From NCBI RefSeq assembly GCF_011391645.1, contig NZ_JAABQC010000008.1, positions 1-45,277 of the forward strand: a stretch of 45,277 nt of DNA, read 5' to 3'. A program made the translations under genes and the position numbers. Numbering within the stretch: the first letter of the stretch is position 1; every line of letters starts with the position of its first letter. The notes below the pieces were generated by a model. That model worked only from the letters and a program-made list of their open reading frames with translations. It did no database searches and was not told the origin of the DNA. Shown here piece after piece: positions 38,417-45,277 of this stretch. Source of the stretch: Rhodoferax sp. GTDB lineage: Bacteria > Pseudomonadota > Gammaproteobacteria > Burkholderiales > Burkholderiaceae_C.

Positions 38417-39066
38417 GGCTTGGTTAAGGTGTAGCCCACCCCGCGAACCGTTTTGAGGTTGGTTTCGCCTATTTTTTGGCGCAGGTTGTGGATGTGGACT
38501 TCAAGCACATTGCTGTCGCTGCTGCGGCTTGAGCCGAATACGGACTCTTCAAGCCGGCTGCGTGAAATGACTTGCCCGGCGCCCTCCATCAGCACCCGCA
38601 ACAAGTCGAACTCGCGGTTCGACAGGTTGAGCAGCTTGCCGTCTTTGGTGACCACCAAGGTGTCCGAGTCCAGCGTCAGGTTGCCGACACAGATACGCCC
38701 CACGTAACCCGCCCGGCGCACCAGCGCGCGCAGGCGTGCAATCAGCTCGTCCATGTCGGTGGTCTTGACCAGGAAGTCGTCGGCACCAGCCTCAAAACAC
38801 ATCACCTTGTCGCGGGTGGTGTCACGGGCCGTCAGCATCAGCACCGGCACGGAACTGCCGTTGGCCCGAAGTTGTTTCAGCAGGGACAAGCCGTCCAGGC
38901 CCGGCAGGCTGATGTCCAGCACCGCGATCCGGAAAAAAGACTCGGTCAACAACTCAAGCGCGGCCCGGCCATCGGTCACCCAGTGGGCATCGAAACCGGC
39001 GTTCTTGAGGGCGGCCTGCAAACCCGCCCCCATCATCAGGTCATCTTCAACAATCAACAGCTTCAC
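38413..39066 (-). CDS. OmpR/PhoB-family response regulator
   Basis: GTG at 39066 is the likely start, giving 217 residues beginning M-K-L-L-I-V-E-D-D; the open frame further upstream reads through pncC and is shadow. Asp51 in L-D-I-S-L-P-G is the phosphorylation site and T79 and K101 complete the active site. K101 is followed by Thr-Thr, not the near-universal Pro (the sequence is F-L-V-K-T-T-D). The winged-helix DNA-binding domain has N-L-S-N-R-E-F-D-L-L-R-V-L and ends G-V-G-Y-T-L. It overlaps pncC upstream and the kinase downstream by four bases each. Confidence 0.92.
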   Translation of the reverse strand: MKLLIVEDDLMMGAGLQAALKNAGFDAHWVTDGRAALELLTESFFRIAVLDISLPGLDGLSLLKQLRANGSSVPVLMLTARDTTRDKVMCFEAGADDFLVKTTDMDELIARLRALVRRAGYVGRICVGNLTLDSDTLVVTKDGKLLNLSNREFDLLRVLMEGAGQVISRSRLEESVFGSSRSSDSNVLEVHIHNLRQKIGETNLKTVRGVGYTLTKP

Positions 39067-39548
39067 GATTGAGCTTTCCTCTGGATGAGTTCTGTCAGGC
39101 GGGCCAGGGCATGCTGCACCGTGGCCTGGCGCACCGCCGCGCGGTTGCCGGGAAAGTGCTGCAACTCGCTGGTCACGCCCAGGGGAGTCGCCCAGGCGAG
39201 CCACACGGTGCCCACCGGCTTTTCGGCGCTGCCGCCGGTTGGGCCGGCCACACCCGTGACGGCAATGGCCACCTGGGCACGCGAGTGCGCCAGCGCGCCA
39301 CTGGCCATGGCGCGTGCCACGGCCTCACTGACCGCGCCATGGCGGTCGATCAGCGCGGCATCAACGCCCAGCAACTCGGATTTGGCTGCGTTGGAATAGC
39401 TGACAAAACCACGCTCGAACCAACTGCTTGAACCCGCCAGGTCGGTGCAGGTGGCGGCAATCAGGCCACCGGTGCAGCTTTCAGCCGTGGCCAGAAACCA
39501 GCCCTTTTGCAAAAGCAGCCGCGCCAGAAGGGCGCACTTGTCAAGCAT
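39063..39548 (-). CDS. pncC: nicotinamide-nucleotide amidase PncC (CinA C-terminal family)
   Basis: This 161-residue stand-alone CinA C-terminal domain protein deamidates nicotinamide mononucleotide to nicotinate mononucleotide, recycling pyridine nucleotides. Signature motifs are T-A-E-S-C-T-G-G-L-I-A near residues 21-31 and A-V-T-G-V-A-G-P-T-G-G-S near 95-106. ATG at 39548 is preferred over the in-frame TTG at 39551. The stop overlaps the response regulator GTG by four bases, coupling it to the two-component genes. It belongs to the conserved thiL - pgpA - cinA cluster of Burkholderiales. Confidence 0.92.
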   Translation of the reverse strand: MLDKCALLARLLLQKGWFLATAESCTGGLIAATCTDLAGSSSWFERGFVSYSNAAKSELLGVDAALIDRHGAVSEAVARAMASGALAHSRAQVAIAVTGVAGPTGGSAEKPVGTVWLAWATPLGVTSELQHFPGNRAAVRQATVQHALARLTELIQRKAQS

Positions 39549-39555
39549 CAACAGC

Positions 39556-40269
39556 CTATTGTTTAACAGGGGTCAGGGTGGCATCTTCAATCAGTACTTT
39601 GTAGCTGTAGCCAGCACCAAAATCCTTGTCATTGCGCACCACACCTGAAACCGCCACCAGGTCGCCCACCTTGGCGGGCGCCGCGGTGGTGACCAGGATG
39701 TCGTTGTCGCCCTTGGCTGATGTGCCTGACCCGTCACGCAGATGGACCCAGTTTTTGCCCATGATGCTGGCGTTGTACTTGACGACCTGACCGTTGACCC
39801 TGACCGGCTTGTCCTTGAGCTGCGTGGCTTTGCTCACGACATCGGCCACGGTATAGGCGTTGGCGCCGCTGGCCTTGGCGACCTTGACCGCGGCGCTGTC
39901 TGCGGCGTTGGCCATGGCCATTTTCGGGGCCGCTACGCCCTGACCGGCGCCAGCGCCGGCGAGTGTGCCAAAAATGATGGTCGGGAACGTTTTCTTGAGC
40001 GATTTGCTCTCGAAGTCGCTCATCACCATGGGATTCTCGATCGTCACCATGGCGCCCTTTTTGACCGCCGCAGTGCTGACTGCCGCCCAGGTTTCGCCGT
40101 CCTTGGTCTTCAGTCGCATGTAGGTGTAGATTTCAACGTCCTTGACCTCCAGCACCTCGCCGCTGACCGTGCCTTTGGCGAGTGGCTTGGTGGACATCGG
40201 GCCGGCTGCCCAGGCAGAGGCGGTGAGCAAGGCGGAAAGGATAAGACTGCCAGTAAATAGCTGTTTCAT
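39556..40269 (-). CDS. exported double OB-fold protein (NrfJ-like)
   Basis: The ATG at 40269 gives 237 residues with a signal peptide ending near A-S-A-W-A-A-G. Two similar OB-fold-like halves are visible. The first has G-T-V-S-G-E-V-L-E-V, Y-T-Y-M-R-L-K-T-K-D-G-E-T-W-A-A-V and S-L-K-K-T-F-P-T-I-I-F-G. The second has V-R-V-N-G-Q-V-V-K-Y-N-A-S-I-M-G-K-N-W-V-H-L-R-D-G-S-G. Both resemble NrfJ-type small exported proteins found near multihaem cytochromes. They are joined by an Ala-rich linker (residues about 110-140). The role is unknown. A longer open frame upstream overlaps pgpA and is rejected. It lies between pgpA and pncC. Confidence 0.72.
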   Translation of the reverse strand: MKQLFTGSLILSALLTASAWAAGPMSTKPLAKGTVSGEVLEVKDVEIYTYMRLKTKDGETWAAVSTAAVKKGAMVTIENPMVMSDFESKSLKKTFPTIIFGTLAGAGAGQGVAAPKMAMANAADSAAVKVAKASGANAYTVADVVSKATQLKDKPVRVNGQVVKYNASIMGKNWVHLRDGSGTSAKGDNDILVTTAAPAKVGDLVAVSGVVRNDKDFGAGYSYKVLIEDATLTPVKQ

Positions 40270-40334
40270 GGGGTCGGTTCGGTTGAGTATAAAAAGCAAA
40301 GCATAGCAGCCGGCTGAAAAGCGCGCAGCAAGCC

Positions 40335-40922
40335 CTACCAGGATCGCCACATGGCAATCACCAGCAGGGTGCAAAAAGCGGCCACCAGGTCGTCGAGCAT
40401 GATGCCCCAACCGGCCTTGCGCCAGGCAGCCGGGTCAGTGCTGGGGTCGACATGGTGGTAAAGCTGGTCGGCCCAGGCCACCGGGCCGGGCTTGACGGCA
40501 TCAAAAAAGCGAAACAGCGCAAAGGCTGCCAACTGGCCCCAGAATCCGGTCGGACCCACCAGCCAGAGCACCAGCCAAAAGGCGGCAATTTCGTCCCACA
40601 CGATGCTGCCAGGGTCAAGCGTGCGCATGTGTCTGGCGGTGACCGTGCACACCCACCAGCCCGCCAGGATGCTGACGGCAATGAGACCGCCCCATTGCAA
40701 TTCAGTCAATCGGTGTTGCAGCAGCACAAACAGCGCCCAGGCCCACAGCGTTCCCATGGTGCCGGGAGCTTTTCGGCTGAGGCCGGAGCCAAAACCCAGC
40801 GCCATCACATGGGCCGGGTGCGCCATCATGAAATGGCCGCTCGGGGCAACAGGTCCCGGCGGCCTCTCGGCCTGGGCTGCGGCGGGTGTGGCTGAATGAA
40901 AGGCAGACTCTTGATCAAGCAT
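40335..40922 (-). CDS. pgpA: phosphatidylglycerophosphatase A
   Basis: PgpA removes phosphate from phosphatidylglycerophosphate to make phosphatidylglycerol in the inner membrane. The 195-residue protein has F-G-S-G-L-S-R-K-A-P-G-T-M-G-T-L near residues 44-59, the D-P-G-S-I-V-W-D-E-I-A-A-F metal-binding motif near 102-114 and a late I-M-L-D-D-L-V-A-A. There are about four hydrophobic helices. The N-terminal 30 residues are variable and Pro/Ala-rich; a start at M32 or M33 would give a protein nearer E. coli PgpA in length. It follows thiL on the same strand, as in E. coli. Confidence 0.94.
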   Translation of the reverse strand: MLDQESAFHSATPAAAQAERPPGPVAPSGHFMMAHPAHVMALGFGSGLSRKAPGTMGTLWAWALFVLLQHRLTELQWGGLIAVSILAGWWVCTVTARHMRTLDPGSIVWDEIAAFWLVLWLVGPTGFWGQLAAFALFRFFDAVKPGPVAWADQLYHHVDPSTDPAAWRKAGWGIMLDDLVAAFCTLLVIAMWRSW

Positions 40923-40960
40923 GACCAGATTATCAAGCTGATCCCGGGGAGCACCCCGCT

Positions 40961-41959
40961 TCAGGCAAAGTGGTCAAACGAGGCGTAATGGTCGGGCAGC
41001 GCCAGACCCTGATCATCGACCAGACGCAAACCTGCGCCAGCCTCGATGTGGCCGATGCAGTGCACTGGCGTCTGGCTGGCCAGCGCGGCGGCCGCCACGG
41101 CGGCGCGGTGCCGGGGCGGCGCGGTGAAGAGCAACTCGTAGTCGTCGCCGCCGCACAAGGCCAGTGCGCGCCAGTCCTCCAGCACCAAATCGGCGCCCGC
41201 CTGGTTTTTGGGTTTTGTAGTTTGAGCGCAACAGGCGATGGTTTTGACAACCTGATCGACCCGCACGCGGGCACCCACCCCAGAGCTTTCCAGAATATGG
41301 CCCAGGTCGCCTATCAGGCCGTCGCTGATATCGATGGCGGCTGTGGCGATGCCACGCAGGGCCAGGCCCAGCGCCACGCGCGGCGCGGGCCAGTCAAGCC
41401 TGGCCCGCGCTGCGGTCAATACATCAACGGGCACGGTCAATTTGCCTTGCCGCACGCTCAGCGCCAGCCGGGCATCGCCCAAACTGCCGCTCACATAAAG
41501 GTCATCACCGGCTTTGGCGCCACTGCGCAGCAGGGCCAGGGATCGGCCATTGACAACCGGCACTTCGCCAAACACCGTGATGCAGATGTTGAGTGGCCCG
41601 CAAGTGGTGTCACCGCCAATGAGTTCGCAGTCAAACGCGTCGGCCAGTTCAAACAGGCCCCGGGCAAAGTCCGCCAGCCATGGTTCGTTGACCTCGGGCA
41701 GCGCCAGTGCCAGGGTGAACGCCAGCGGTTTTGCGCCACAGGCGGCCAGGTCGCTCAGGTTGACCGCCAGCGCCTTGTGGCCCAGGCTGTGCGGATTCAC
41801 GTCGGCAAAAAAATGGCGTCCCTGCACCAGCATGTCGCATGAGATGGCCAACTGGCTGCCGGGGGTGGGCTGCCATAGCGCGCAGTCGTCGCCAACCCCC
41901 ACAGCCGCGTGGCGCGGCGGGCGTTTGAAGTAACGCGCGATCAGATCAAACTCACCCAT
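40961..41959 (-). CDS. thiL: thiamine-monophosphate kinase
   Basis: ThiL phosphorylates thiamine monophosphate to thiamine pyrophosphate with ATP, the last step of the pathway. The 332-residue protein begins M-G-E-F-D-L-I-A-R-Y-F and has V-G-V-G-D-D-C-A-L near residues 20-28, the D-M-L-V-Q-G-R-H-F metal/ATP site, L-I-G-G-D-T-T and A-I-D-I-S-D-G-L-I-G-D-L. The start overlaps the end of the PF10136 gene by eight bases. The pgpA gene follows after 38 bases. Confidence 0.96.
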   Translation of the reverse strand: MGEFDLIARYFKRPPRHAAVGVGDDCALWQPTPGSQLAISCDMLVQGRHFFADVNPHSLGHKALAVNLSDLAACGAKPLAFTLALALPEVNEPWLADFARGLFELADAFDCELIGGDTTCGPLNICITVFGEVPVVNGRSLALLRSGAKAGDDLYVSGSLGDARLALSVRQGKLTVPVDVLTAARARLDWPAPRVALGLALRGIATAAIDISDGLIGDLGHILESSGVGARVRVDQVVKTIACCAQTTKPKNQAGADLVLEDWRALALCGGDDYELLFTAPPRHRAAVAAAALASQTPVHCIGHIEAGAGLRLVDDQGLALPDHYASFDHFA

Positions 41960-44000
41960 GTGTCACGTCTTTCGCTTGCTCAGCCGCGCGCGGAGGCCAG
42001 AAAAAGCTGGCCAGGCGGGTGCGAATCCGGTGGCGAATGGTCTGGTAGATGCGGCTGCGATCGACACCGCTGACGTTATGCGCCCTGAGTGCCAGCATGA
42101 AGGCGAAATAAAAACTCACGCCCACGTTGAGCGCGCCGGTGATGGCAATCCCGGCCACGCACCACCAGAACGGACTGCTGTAAAAGATGTCGGGCCCCAG
42201 GCTGGCTGCGGCTGCAGCGAGTTGCCCGGTGGACAGCGTGACGTGGCGCACCTCCAGCCCAAGGCCAAAAAACGCCGCAAAAGCGGGCACCAGCCCCAGC
42301 ATCATGCCAAGCGAGACATTGGCCGCCAGTCCCGAGATGTTGTGGCGCATGAAGCTGGCCCAGCGGTCGGCCCTGGCGTGGCCCAGCGCGCCGGTGAACC
42401 TGGGGTTGTAGCGAATGGCCGAGTCCAGCCGGTGCAGCACAAACCAGTTCTCGGTCCAGCCGGCCATGATGCTTGAGGCAAACAACAGCACACCGGTCAG
42501 GGCGGCAAACAGGGCGGTGGGCCCGAGCAGGGTGAGGTCTTGCAAAACGTGCTCGGCCACCTTGGCGTCGATCATGGGGGTACCGAAGGCCAGCCACAGC
42601 CCGGTGCTGATCAACAACACCGCGGGGGCCACCAGCGCCAGGTTGCCAAAAATGGCGGCCACCTGTGAGCGCACCAGGTGCGCCACCTCATCGACAAAAC
42701 CTTCAACGGCGCCCGGTGCCCCCAGTTCCTTGAGCTTGGCGGCCATGGCGGGGGCGGTCATGGCGGGTTGTTTGGTGGCCACGGTCCAGTGCAGCAACTG
42801 GATCAGCACGAAGCTCAGAGCATAGTTGAGGCCGGCGTAAAAGCCGCCCCAAAAGGCCGACAGGCTCATCGAAAGAATCAAAAATTTGATCAACGTGGTG
42901 ACGGACATGACGGCTCCGCCGCCTGCGGCATCACGCAGCATCCGCATGTATTCGGCCCGGGTGCGGGTGATGTAGTGCTCACCGGTCTCGGAACTGCGCT
43001 CAGCCACCTTGGCGGCCAGCATCGACGAATTGGCGGCAATCAGCGCGCGCACGCTGCGCCGCTCGTGCCCCACCTGCACCAGATGGGCGAACAACTCTGT
43101 CGTGTGACGATGGGGGTGTTCCGACATCAGGCAATCGAGCAGGGTGCGCACGCGCAGTACCCGGCTTCGCAACTGGCGCAACTGAAACACCAGATTGACC
43201 GATATGCCGTTGCTGTCGAGGTGGGTGTAGACCGATGCCGCAGCGTGGCGGCAAGCCTCCAGGCGGTTCAGAACCTGCTGCATGGCAGCCTGACGGGCGG
43301 GCGAGGGGAGCGTCGGATCGATCAAAAAAGCCGCTTGCAGCGCAATCACGTCGCTGTCGAGCGCATGGAAGGGCGCGGTCTCGCGCGCGGGAGTGCTCAT
43401 GCGCAGGCGCAACTCGGGAGAAAAACCGGTGGAACGGATTTGACCTGTGCAAAGTGTCAGCGCTTCGAGCAGCGTGGCTTGCCATGGTGTCACCTGGCTT
43501 GGCCCGATCTGTGGCACCCAGGCGCAGATGCCGTCGGTCATGTGCGCGCAGTCTGCCTGCAGCAACTCTGCCAGACGCGCCAGCGTGGCATCATCCAGCG
43601 CAGTGAGCCAACGCGCATCGAATGGCTGGCACAGCACCAGCGAAAACAGGCTGGCGGCATCGGCCGTTTCAGGCGTGCCGGGCAGCCATTTGAGGTGCAG
43701 GCGTTCGCCCAGTTCACTGGCAAAGGCGCTGCGAGAAGAAAAGCCATAGTCGGCCAGCAACGAGGTTGCGTCCACTGTGACCAGCAGCTTTTGCCACCAG
43801 GCTTGCAGCTTGGCACGCGTCTCGGGGCGTTGTTGCAGGGTATCGAGCAACAGGCAGACGCGCGCCACCGCGCCGGGTACCGAATCGCGGTTGCCGCGCA
43901 CCCAGCCAAGCAGATCAATCAGCCAGAGGTGGCGGTGCGCCAGGTCGGCGCGCGGGTCAAGGGCATCAAGCAGTTCGGAAAGGTCGGGTCTGGTCGCCAT
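41952..44000 (-). CDS. large PF10136-family membrane protein (named 'site-specific recombinase')
   Basis: The ATG at 44000 gives 682 residues; the in-frame upstream codons to 44036 overlap the apaG end. The first about 370 residues are soluble and helical. The C-terminal 300 hold about seven membrane helices, with V-T-T-L-I-K-F-L-I-L-S-M-S-L-S-A-F-W-G-G-F-Y-A-G-L-N-Y-A-L-S-F near 380-410 and E-N-W-F-V-L-H-R-L-D-S-A-I near 505. This matches PF10136, annotated from one neisserial gene as site-specific recombinase. I see no tyrosine- or serine-recombinase active site, and a membrane protein is an odd recombinase. It lies between apaG and thiL, overlapping the latter. Confidence 0.82.
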   Translation of the reverse strand: MATRPDLSELLDALDPRADLAHRHLWLIDLLGWVRGNRDSVPGAVARVCLLLDTLQQRPETRAKLQAWWQKLLVTVDATSLLADYGFSSRSAFASELGERLHLKWLPGTPETADAASLFSLVLCQPFDARWLTALDDATLARLAELLQADCAHMTDGICAWVPQIGPSQVTPWQATLLEALTLCTGQIRSTGFSPELRLRMSTPARETAPFHALDSDVIALQAAFLIDPTLPSPARQAAMQQVLNRLEACRHAAASVYTHLDSNGISVNLVFQLRQLRSRVLRVRTLLDCLMSEHPHRHTTELFAHLVQVGHERRSVRALIAANSSMLAAKVAERSSETGEHYITRTRAEYMRMLRDAAGGGAVMSVTTLIKFLILSMSLSAFWGGFYAGLNYALSFVLIQLLHWTVATKQPAMTAPAMAAKLKELGAPGAVEGFVDEVAHLVRSQVAAIFGNLALVAPAVLLISTGLWLAFGTPMIDAKVAEHVLQDLTLLGPTALFAALTGVLLFASSIMAGWTENWFVLHRLDSAIRYNPRFTGALGHARADRWASFMRHNISGLAANVSLGMMLGLVPAFAAFFGLGLEVRHVTLSTGQLAAAAASLGPDIFYSSPFWWCVAGIAITGALNVGVSFYFAFMLALRAHNVSGVDRSRIYQTIRHRIRTRLASFFWPPRAAEQAKDVTHG

Positions 44001-44004
44001 GGGC

Positions 44005-44406
44005 TTAATGCAGGGTGCGCGTGCCACCGCTTTCACTCAGGGCATCGAGCACGAACATGGGCACATCCACATCGAACTTCTCACCGTCTTCTGCGACGCA
44101 AAAAAAGCTGCCGTGCATGGTGCCTGTGGGCGTTCGCAGGCGTGTGCCGCTGGTGTACTCAAAGGTTTCTCCGGGTTGCAGCAAGGGCTGCTGCCCCACC
44201 ACACCCAGGCCCTTGATCTTTTCATGATGACCCAGGGAGTCGTTGACATTCCAGGTGCGGGAGATCAGCTGTGCTGCCACCCGGCCGGTGTTGCGAATGG
44301 TGATGGTGTAGGCAAAAAAATACTGGCCTTGCTCCGGAGCTGACTGATCAGCCAGGTATCGCGGGTTGACCAGAACCTGGAATTGGTGGCGGGGGGTGGT
44401 GGTCAT
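44005..44406 (-). CDS. apaG: ApaG protein
   Basis: The ATG at 44406 gives 133 residues of the ApaG fold: Y-F-F-A-Y-T-I-T-I-R-N-T-G, Q-L-I-S-R-T-W-N-V-N-D, G-V-V-G-Q-Q-P-L-L-Q-P-G-E-T-F-E-Y-T-S-G-T and P-T-G-T-M-H-G-S-F. ApaG is a fibronectin-III-like protein that affects cobalt and magnesium handling in Salmonella and binds nucleotides in some species. Its start lies one base after the stop of the GspC-like gene. The longer open frame to 44568 overlaps that gene and is rejected. Confidence 0.95.
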   Translation of the reverse strand: MTTTPRHQFQVLVNPRYLADQSAPEQGQYFFAYTITIRNTGRVAAQLISRTWNVNDSLGHHEKIKGLGVVGQQPLLQPGETFEYTSGTRLRTPTGTMHGSFFCVAEDGEKFDVDVPMFVLDALSESGGTRTLH

Positions 44407-44407
44407 G

Positions 44408-44881
44408 TTACTGGGGTTTGATGGTGGCAAGCGGGGGAAGCTCCAGGGAGATGGCAGCCGGGGCCTGCATGCTGGAGGCGAGCACCGCCCCACGCTTTGA
44501 CACGGATTGCAACAGCAGGTCATCAGACAACCTGTCGCCCACTCTGTAGGGTTTTGCGGGTGCGTCATCCATGGCGATCAATGCGCTGCCGAGCCCGTTG
44601 CCTCTGCCTTGGGCGATGACGCCCATGAGTTTGTACTTTCCAGCGGGATTGACTTCAGGTTCTGACTCGCTGTCGCCGACTGGGGTGGCGCTGGCACCCA
44701 GCAGTTGGGCCACCCGGCCGGTGTCAATGGCCTGCGGGCCGAATCCCCGATCGCTGGCGGGCGGCATGCTGACCGGCTCGGACCAGCGCAGGCCCCAATA
44801 AACGGCGCTGGCCGCCGCCAAAGCCGCCAATAGAAGCGTGCTCAGACGCGCAGGCCAAACGGACCGGTCAATGGTTGCCAT
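44408..44881 (-). CDS. GspC-like inner-membrane protein without PDZ domain
   Basis: This 157-residue protein has a short cytoplasmic start, one membrane helix (about residues 10-28), a linker with A-Q-L-L-G-A-S and a small periplasmic domain: [19 protein letters not shown] and P-Y-R-V-G-D-R-L. That is the homology-region domain of type II secretion protein C. The C-terminal PDZ or coiled-coil part of full GspC is absent and no other gsp gene is nearby. The start lies inside the last 14 bases of the moaC fragment, which suggests an old operon with moaC upstream. Confidence 0.75.
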   Translation of the reverse strand: MATIDRSVWPARLSTLLLAALAAASAVYWGLRWSEPVSMPPASDRGFGPQAIDTGRVAQLLGASATPVGDSESEPEVNPAGKYKLMGVIAQGRGNGLGSALIAMDDAPAKPYRVGDRLSDDLLLQSVSKRGAVLASSMQAPAAISLELPPLATIKPQ

Positions 44882-45005
44882 GGGAATCTGTTGTGGAGTT
44901 GATGAAGCTGCCCGATTTGCCGCCGTGCTTCTCCAGCAGCCTGATGTCGGCCATGACCATGCCACGATCCACGGCTTTGCACATGGCGTTGGTGACGGGA
45001 AGCAT
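44868..45005 (-). pseudogene. moaC: 3' fragment of moaC (cyclic pyranopterin monophosphate synthase)
   Basis: On the minus strand a 45-codon frame encodes [19 protein letters not shown] followed by H-G-G-K-S-G-S-F, which matches the C-terminal end of MoaC (usual form M-C-K-A-V-x-x-x-M-x-I-x-x-V-R-L-L-x-K-x-G-G-K-S-G). MoaC is normally about 155-165 residues, so about three quarters is missing. Sequence upstream of about 45000 turns AT-rich and shows no moaC in any frame, so the gene was cut by deletion or rearrangement. The stop overlaps the GspC-like start. The remnant lacks most of the active site and should be non-functional. Confidence 0.75.
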
Positions 45006-45217
45006 AATAAAAAATACTTATAAATCAACAGATTGCAAGAATTAAAACAATGCAAGTAGCATCAATTTTGTCGAGTTTCTACAATTGAGTGGGCCAAAAT
45101 TGGGACAAAACGCAAGGCAATAATACATTAACGAACCGCGCCAAATATCGGGGATGGAGTTCAAGGTTTTCGCAGCCAAAGCATCCCGCAATAGAGCCGA
45201 TCAGCTGCTGACAGCAC
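45006..45217. other. AT-rich gap without recognisable genes
   Basis: This 212-base stretch is clearly more AT-rich in its first half (45006-45160) than its neighbours. No convincing gene, ribosome-binding site or terminator is seen. It begins at the point where moaC similarity stops and probably holds a rearrangement junction. Confidence 0.5.
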
Positions 45218-45277
45218 TCACTTGCGCTGTATTGCCGTGGACGCAGCCTTGGCTGTTTTGGTGGCTTCTGGCGGGGT
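45218..45277 (-). CDS. possible C-terminal end of an Ala/Lys/Thr-rich protein (partial)
   Basis: Reading leftward from the window edge, an open frame of 19 codons ends in TGA at 45218 and encodes T-P-P-E-A-T-K-T-A-K-A-A-S-T-A-I-Q-R-K. The Ala/Lys/Thr composition resembles the basic disordered tails of nucleoid-associated or phasin-like proteins. With so little sequence the identity is open, and it could also be chance. Confidence 0.3.
   Translation of the reverse strand, partial: TPPEATKTAKAASTAIQRK

Noticed and set aside
41952-44000. Mobile element or integrase suggested by the family name 'site-specific recombinase'
   Set aside because: No inverted repeats, attachment sites or catalytic motifs were found, and the gene is embedded in a conserved housekeeping cluster.

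Overview
The window reads as a chromosomal segment of a GC-rich betaproteobacterium, most likely order Burkholderiales and plausibly family Comamonadaceae (Rhodoferax/Polaromonas-like). The basis is gene order (gltBD; mlaFEDACB - ABC pair - ibaG - murA - hisG - hisD), the short HisZ-dependent form of HisG, the membrane-bound PuuD urate oxidase and the REP-type palindromes. No tRNA, rRNA, CRISPR array, insertion sequence or phage gene was seen. Coding density is very high: no gap without a gene exceeds 300 bases, and the two longest are about 215 bases.

Layout. (1) 139-6378: gltBD, the NADPH glutamate synthase. (2) 6467-15530, plus strand, tightly packed: the complete Mla phospholipid transport system (mlaF, E, D, A, C, B), an ABC-2 exporter pair, the BolA protein IbaG, murA, hisG and hisD. 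hisC does not follow hisD. (3) 15606-21171: two divergent sets of small envelope or membrane proteins. The minus strand carries SYLF - META - DUF3300 - DUF2950. The plus strand carries DUF4136 - DUF1622 - an unknown membrane protein - DUF202. Two of the plus-strand genes share a promoter-like element. (4) 21239-23542: maeB, a malic enzyme fused to a phosphotransacetylase-like domain, behind a strong terminator.

(5) 23661-30893: a uric-acid degradation locus. PuuD converts urate to 5-hydroxyisourate, HiuH makes OHCU, the UraD half of a fusion protein makes allantoin, PuuE makes allantoate, and the allantoate amidohydrolase half of the same fusion breaks allantoate down. A divergent M20-type protein ends the operon, and xdhC (xanthine dehydrogenase maturation) sits beside puuD. 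The divergent puuE/hiuH control region holds two abutting perfect palindromes. (6) 31034-36926: mixed housekeeping and envelope genes (an OmpA lipoprotein, a ferredoxin-flavin reductase, an NAD-dependent epimerase, a CAP-domain lipoprotein, a YecA/SEC-C protein, an NTF2-like protein, a LysE exporter). (7) 36929-45005, minus strand: a two-component system, pncC, an NrfJ-like OB-fold protein, pgpA, thiL, a large PF10136 membrane protein, apaG, a GspC-like protein and the cut-off 3' end of moaC. Beyond this the sequence becomes AT-rich, which suggests a rearrangement junction.

The best leads for undescribed biology are the envelope gene set with its shared promoter element, and the M20-family protein of the urate operon, which lacks several canonical metal ligands. 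All family calls come from reading translations by eye; no database search was possible.
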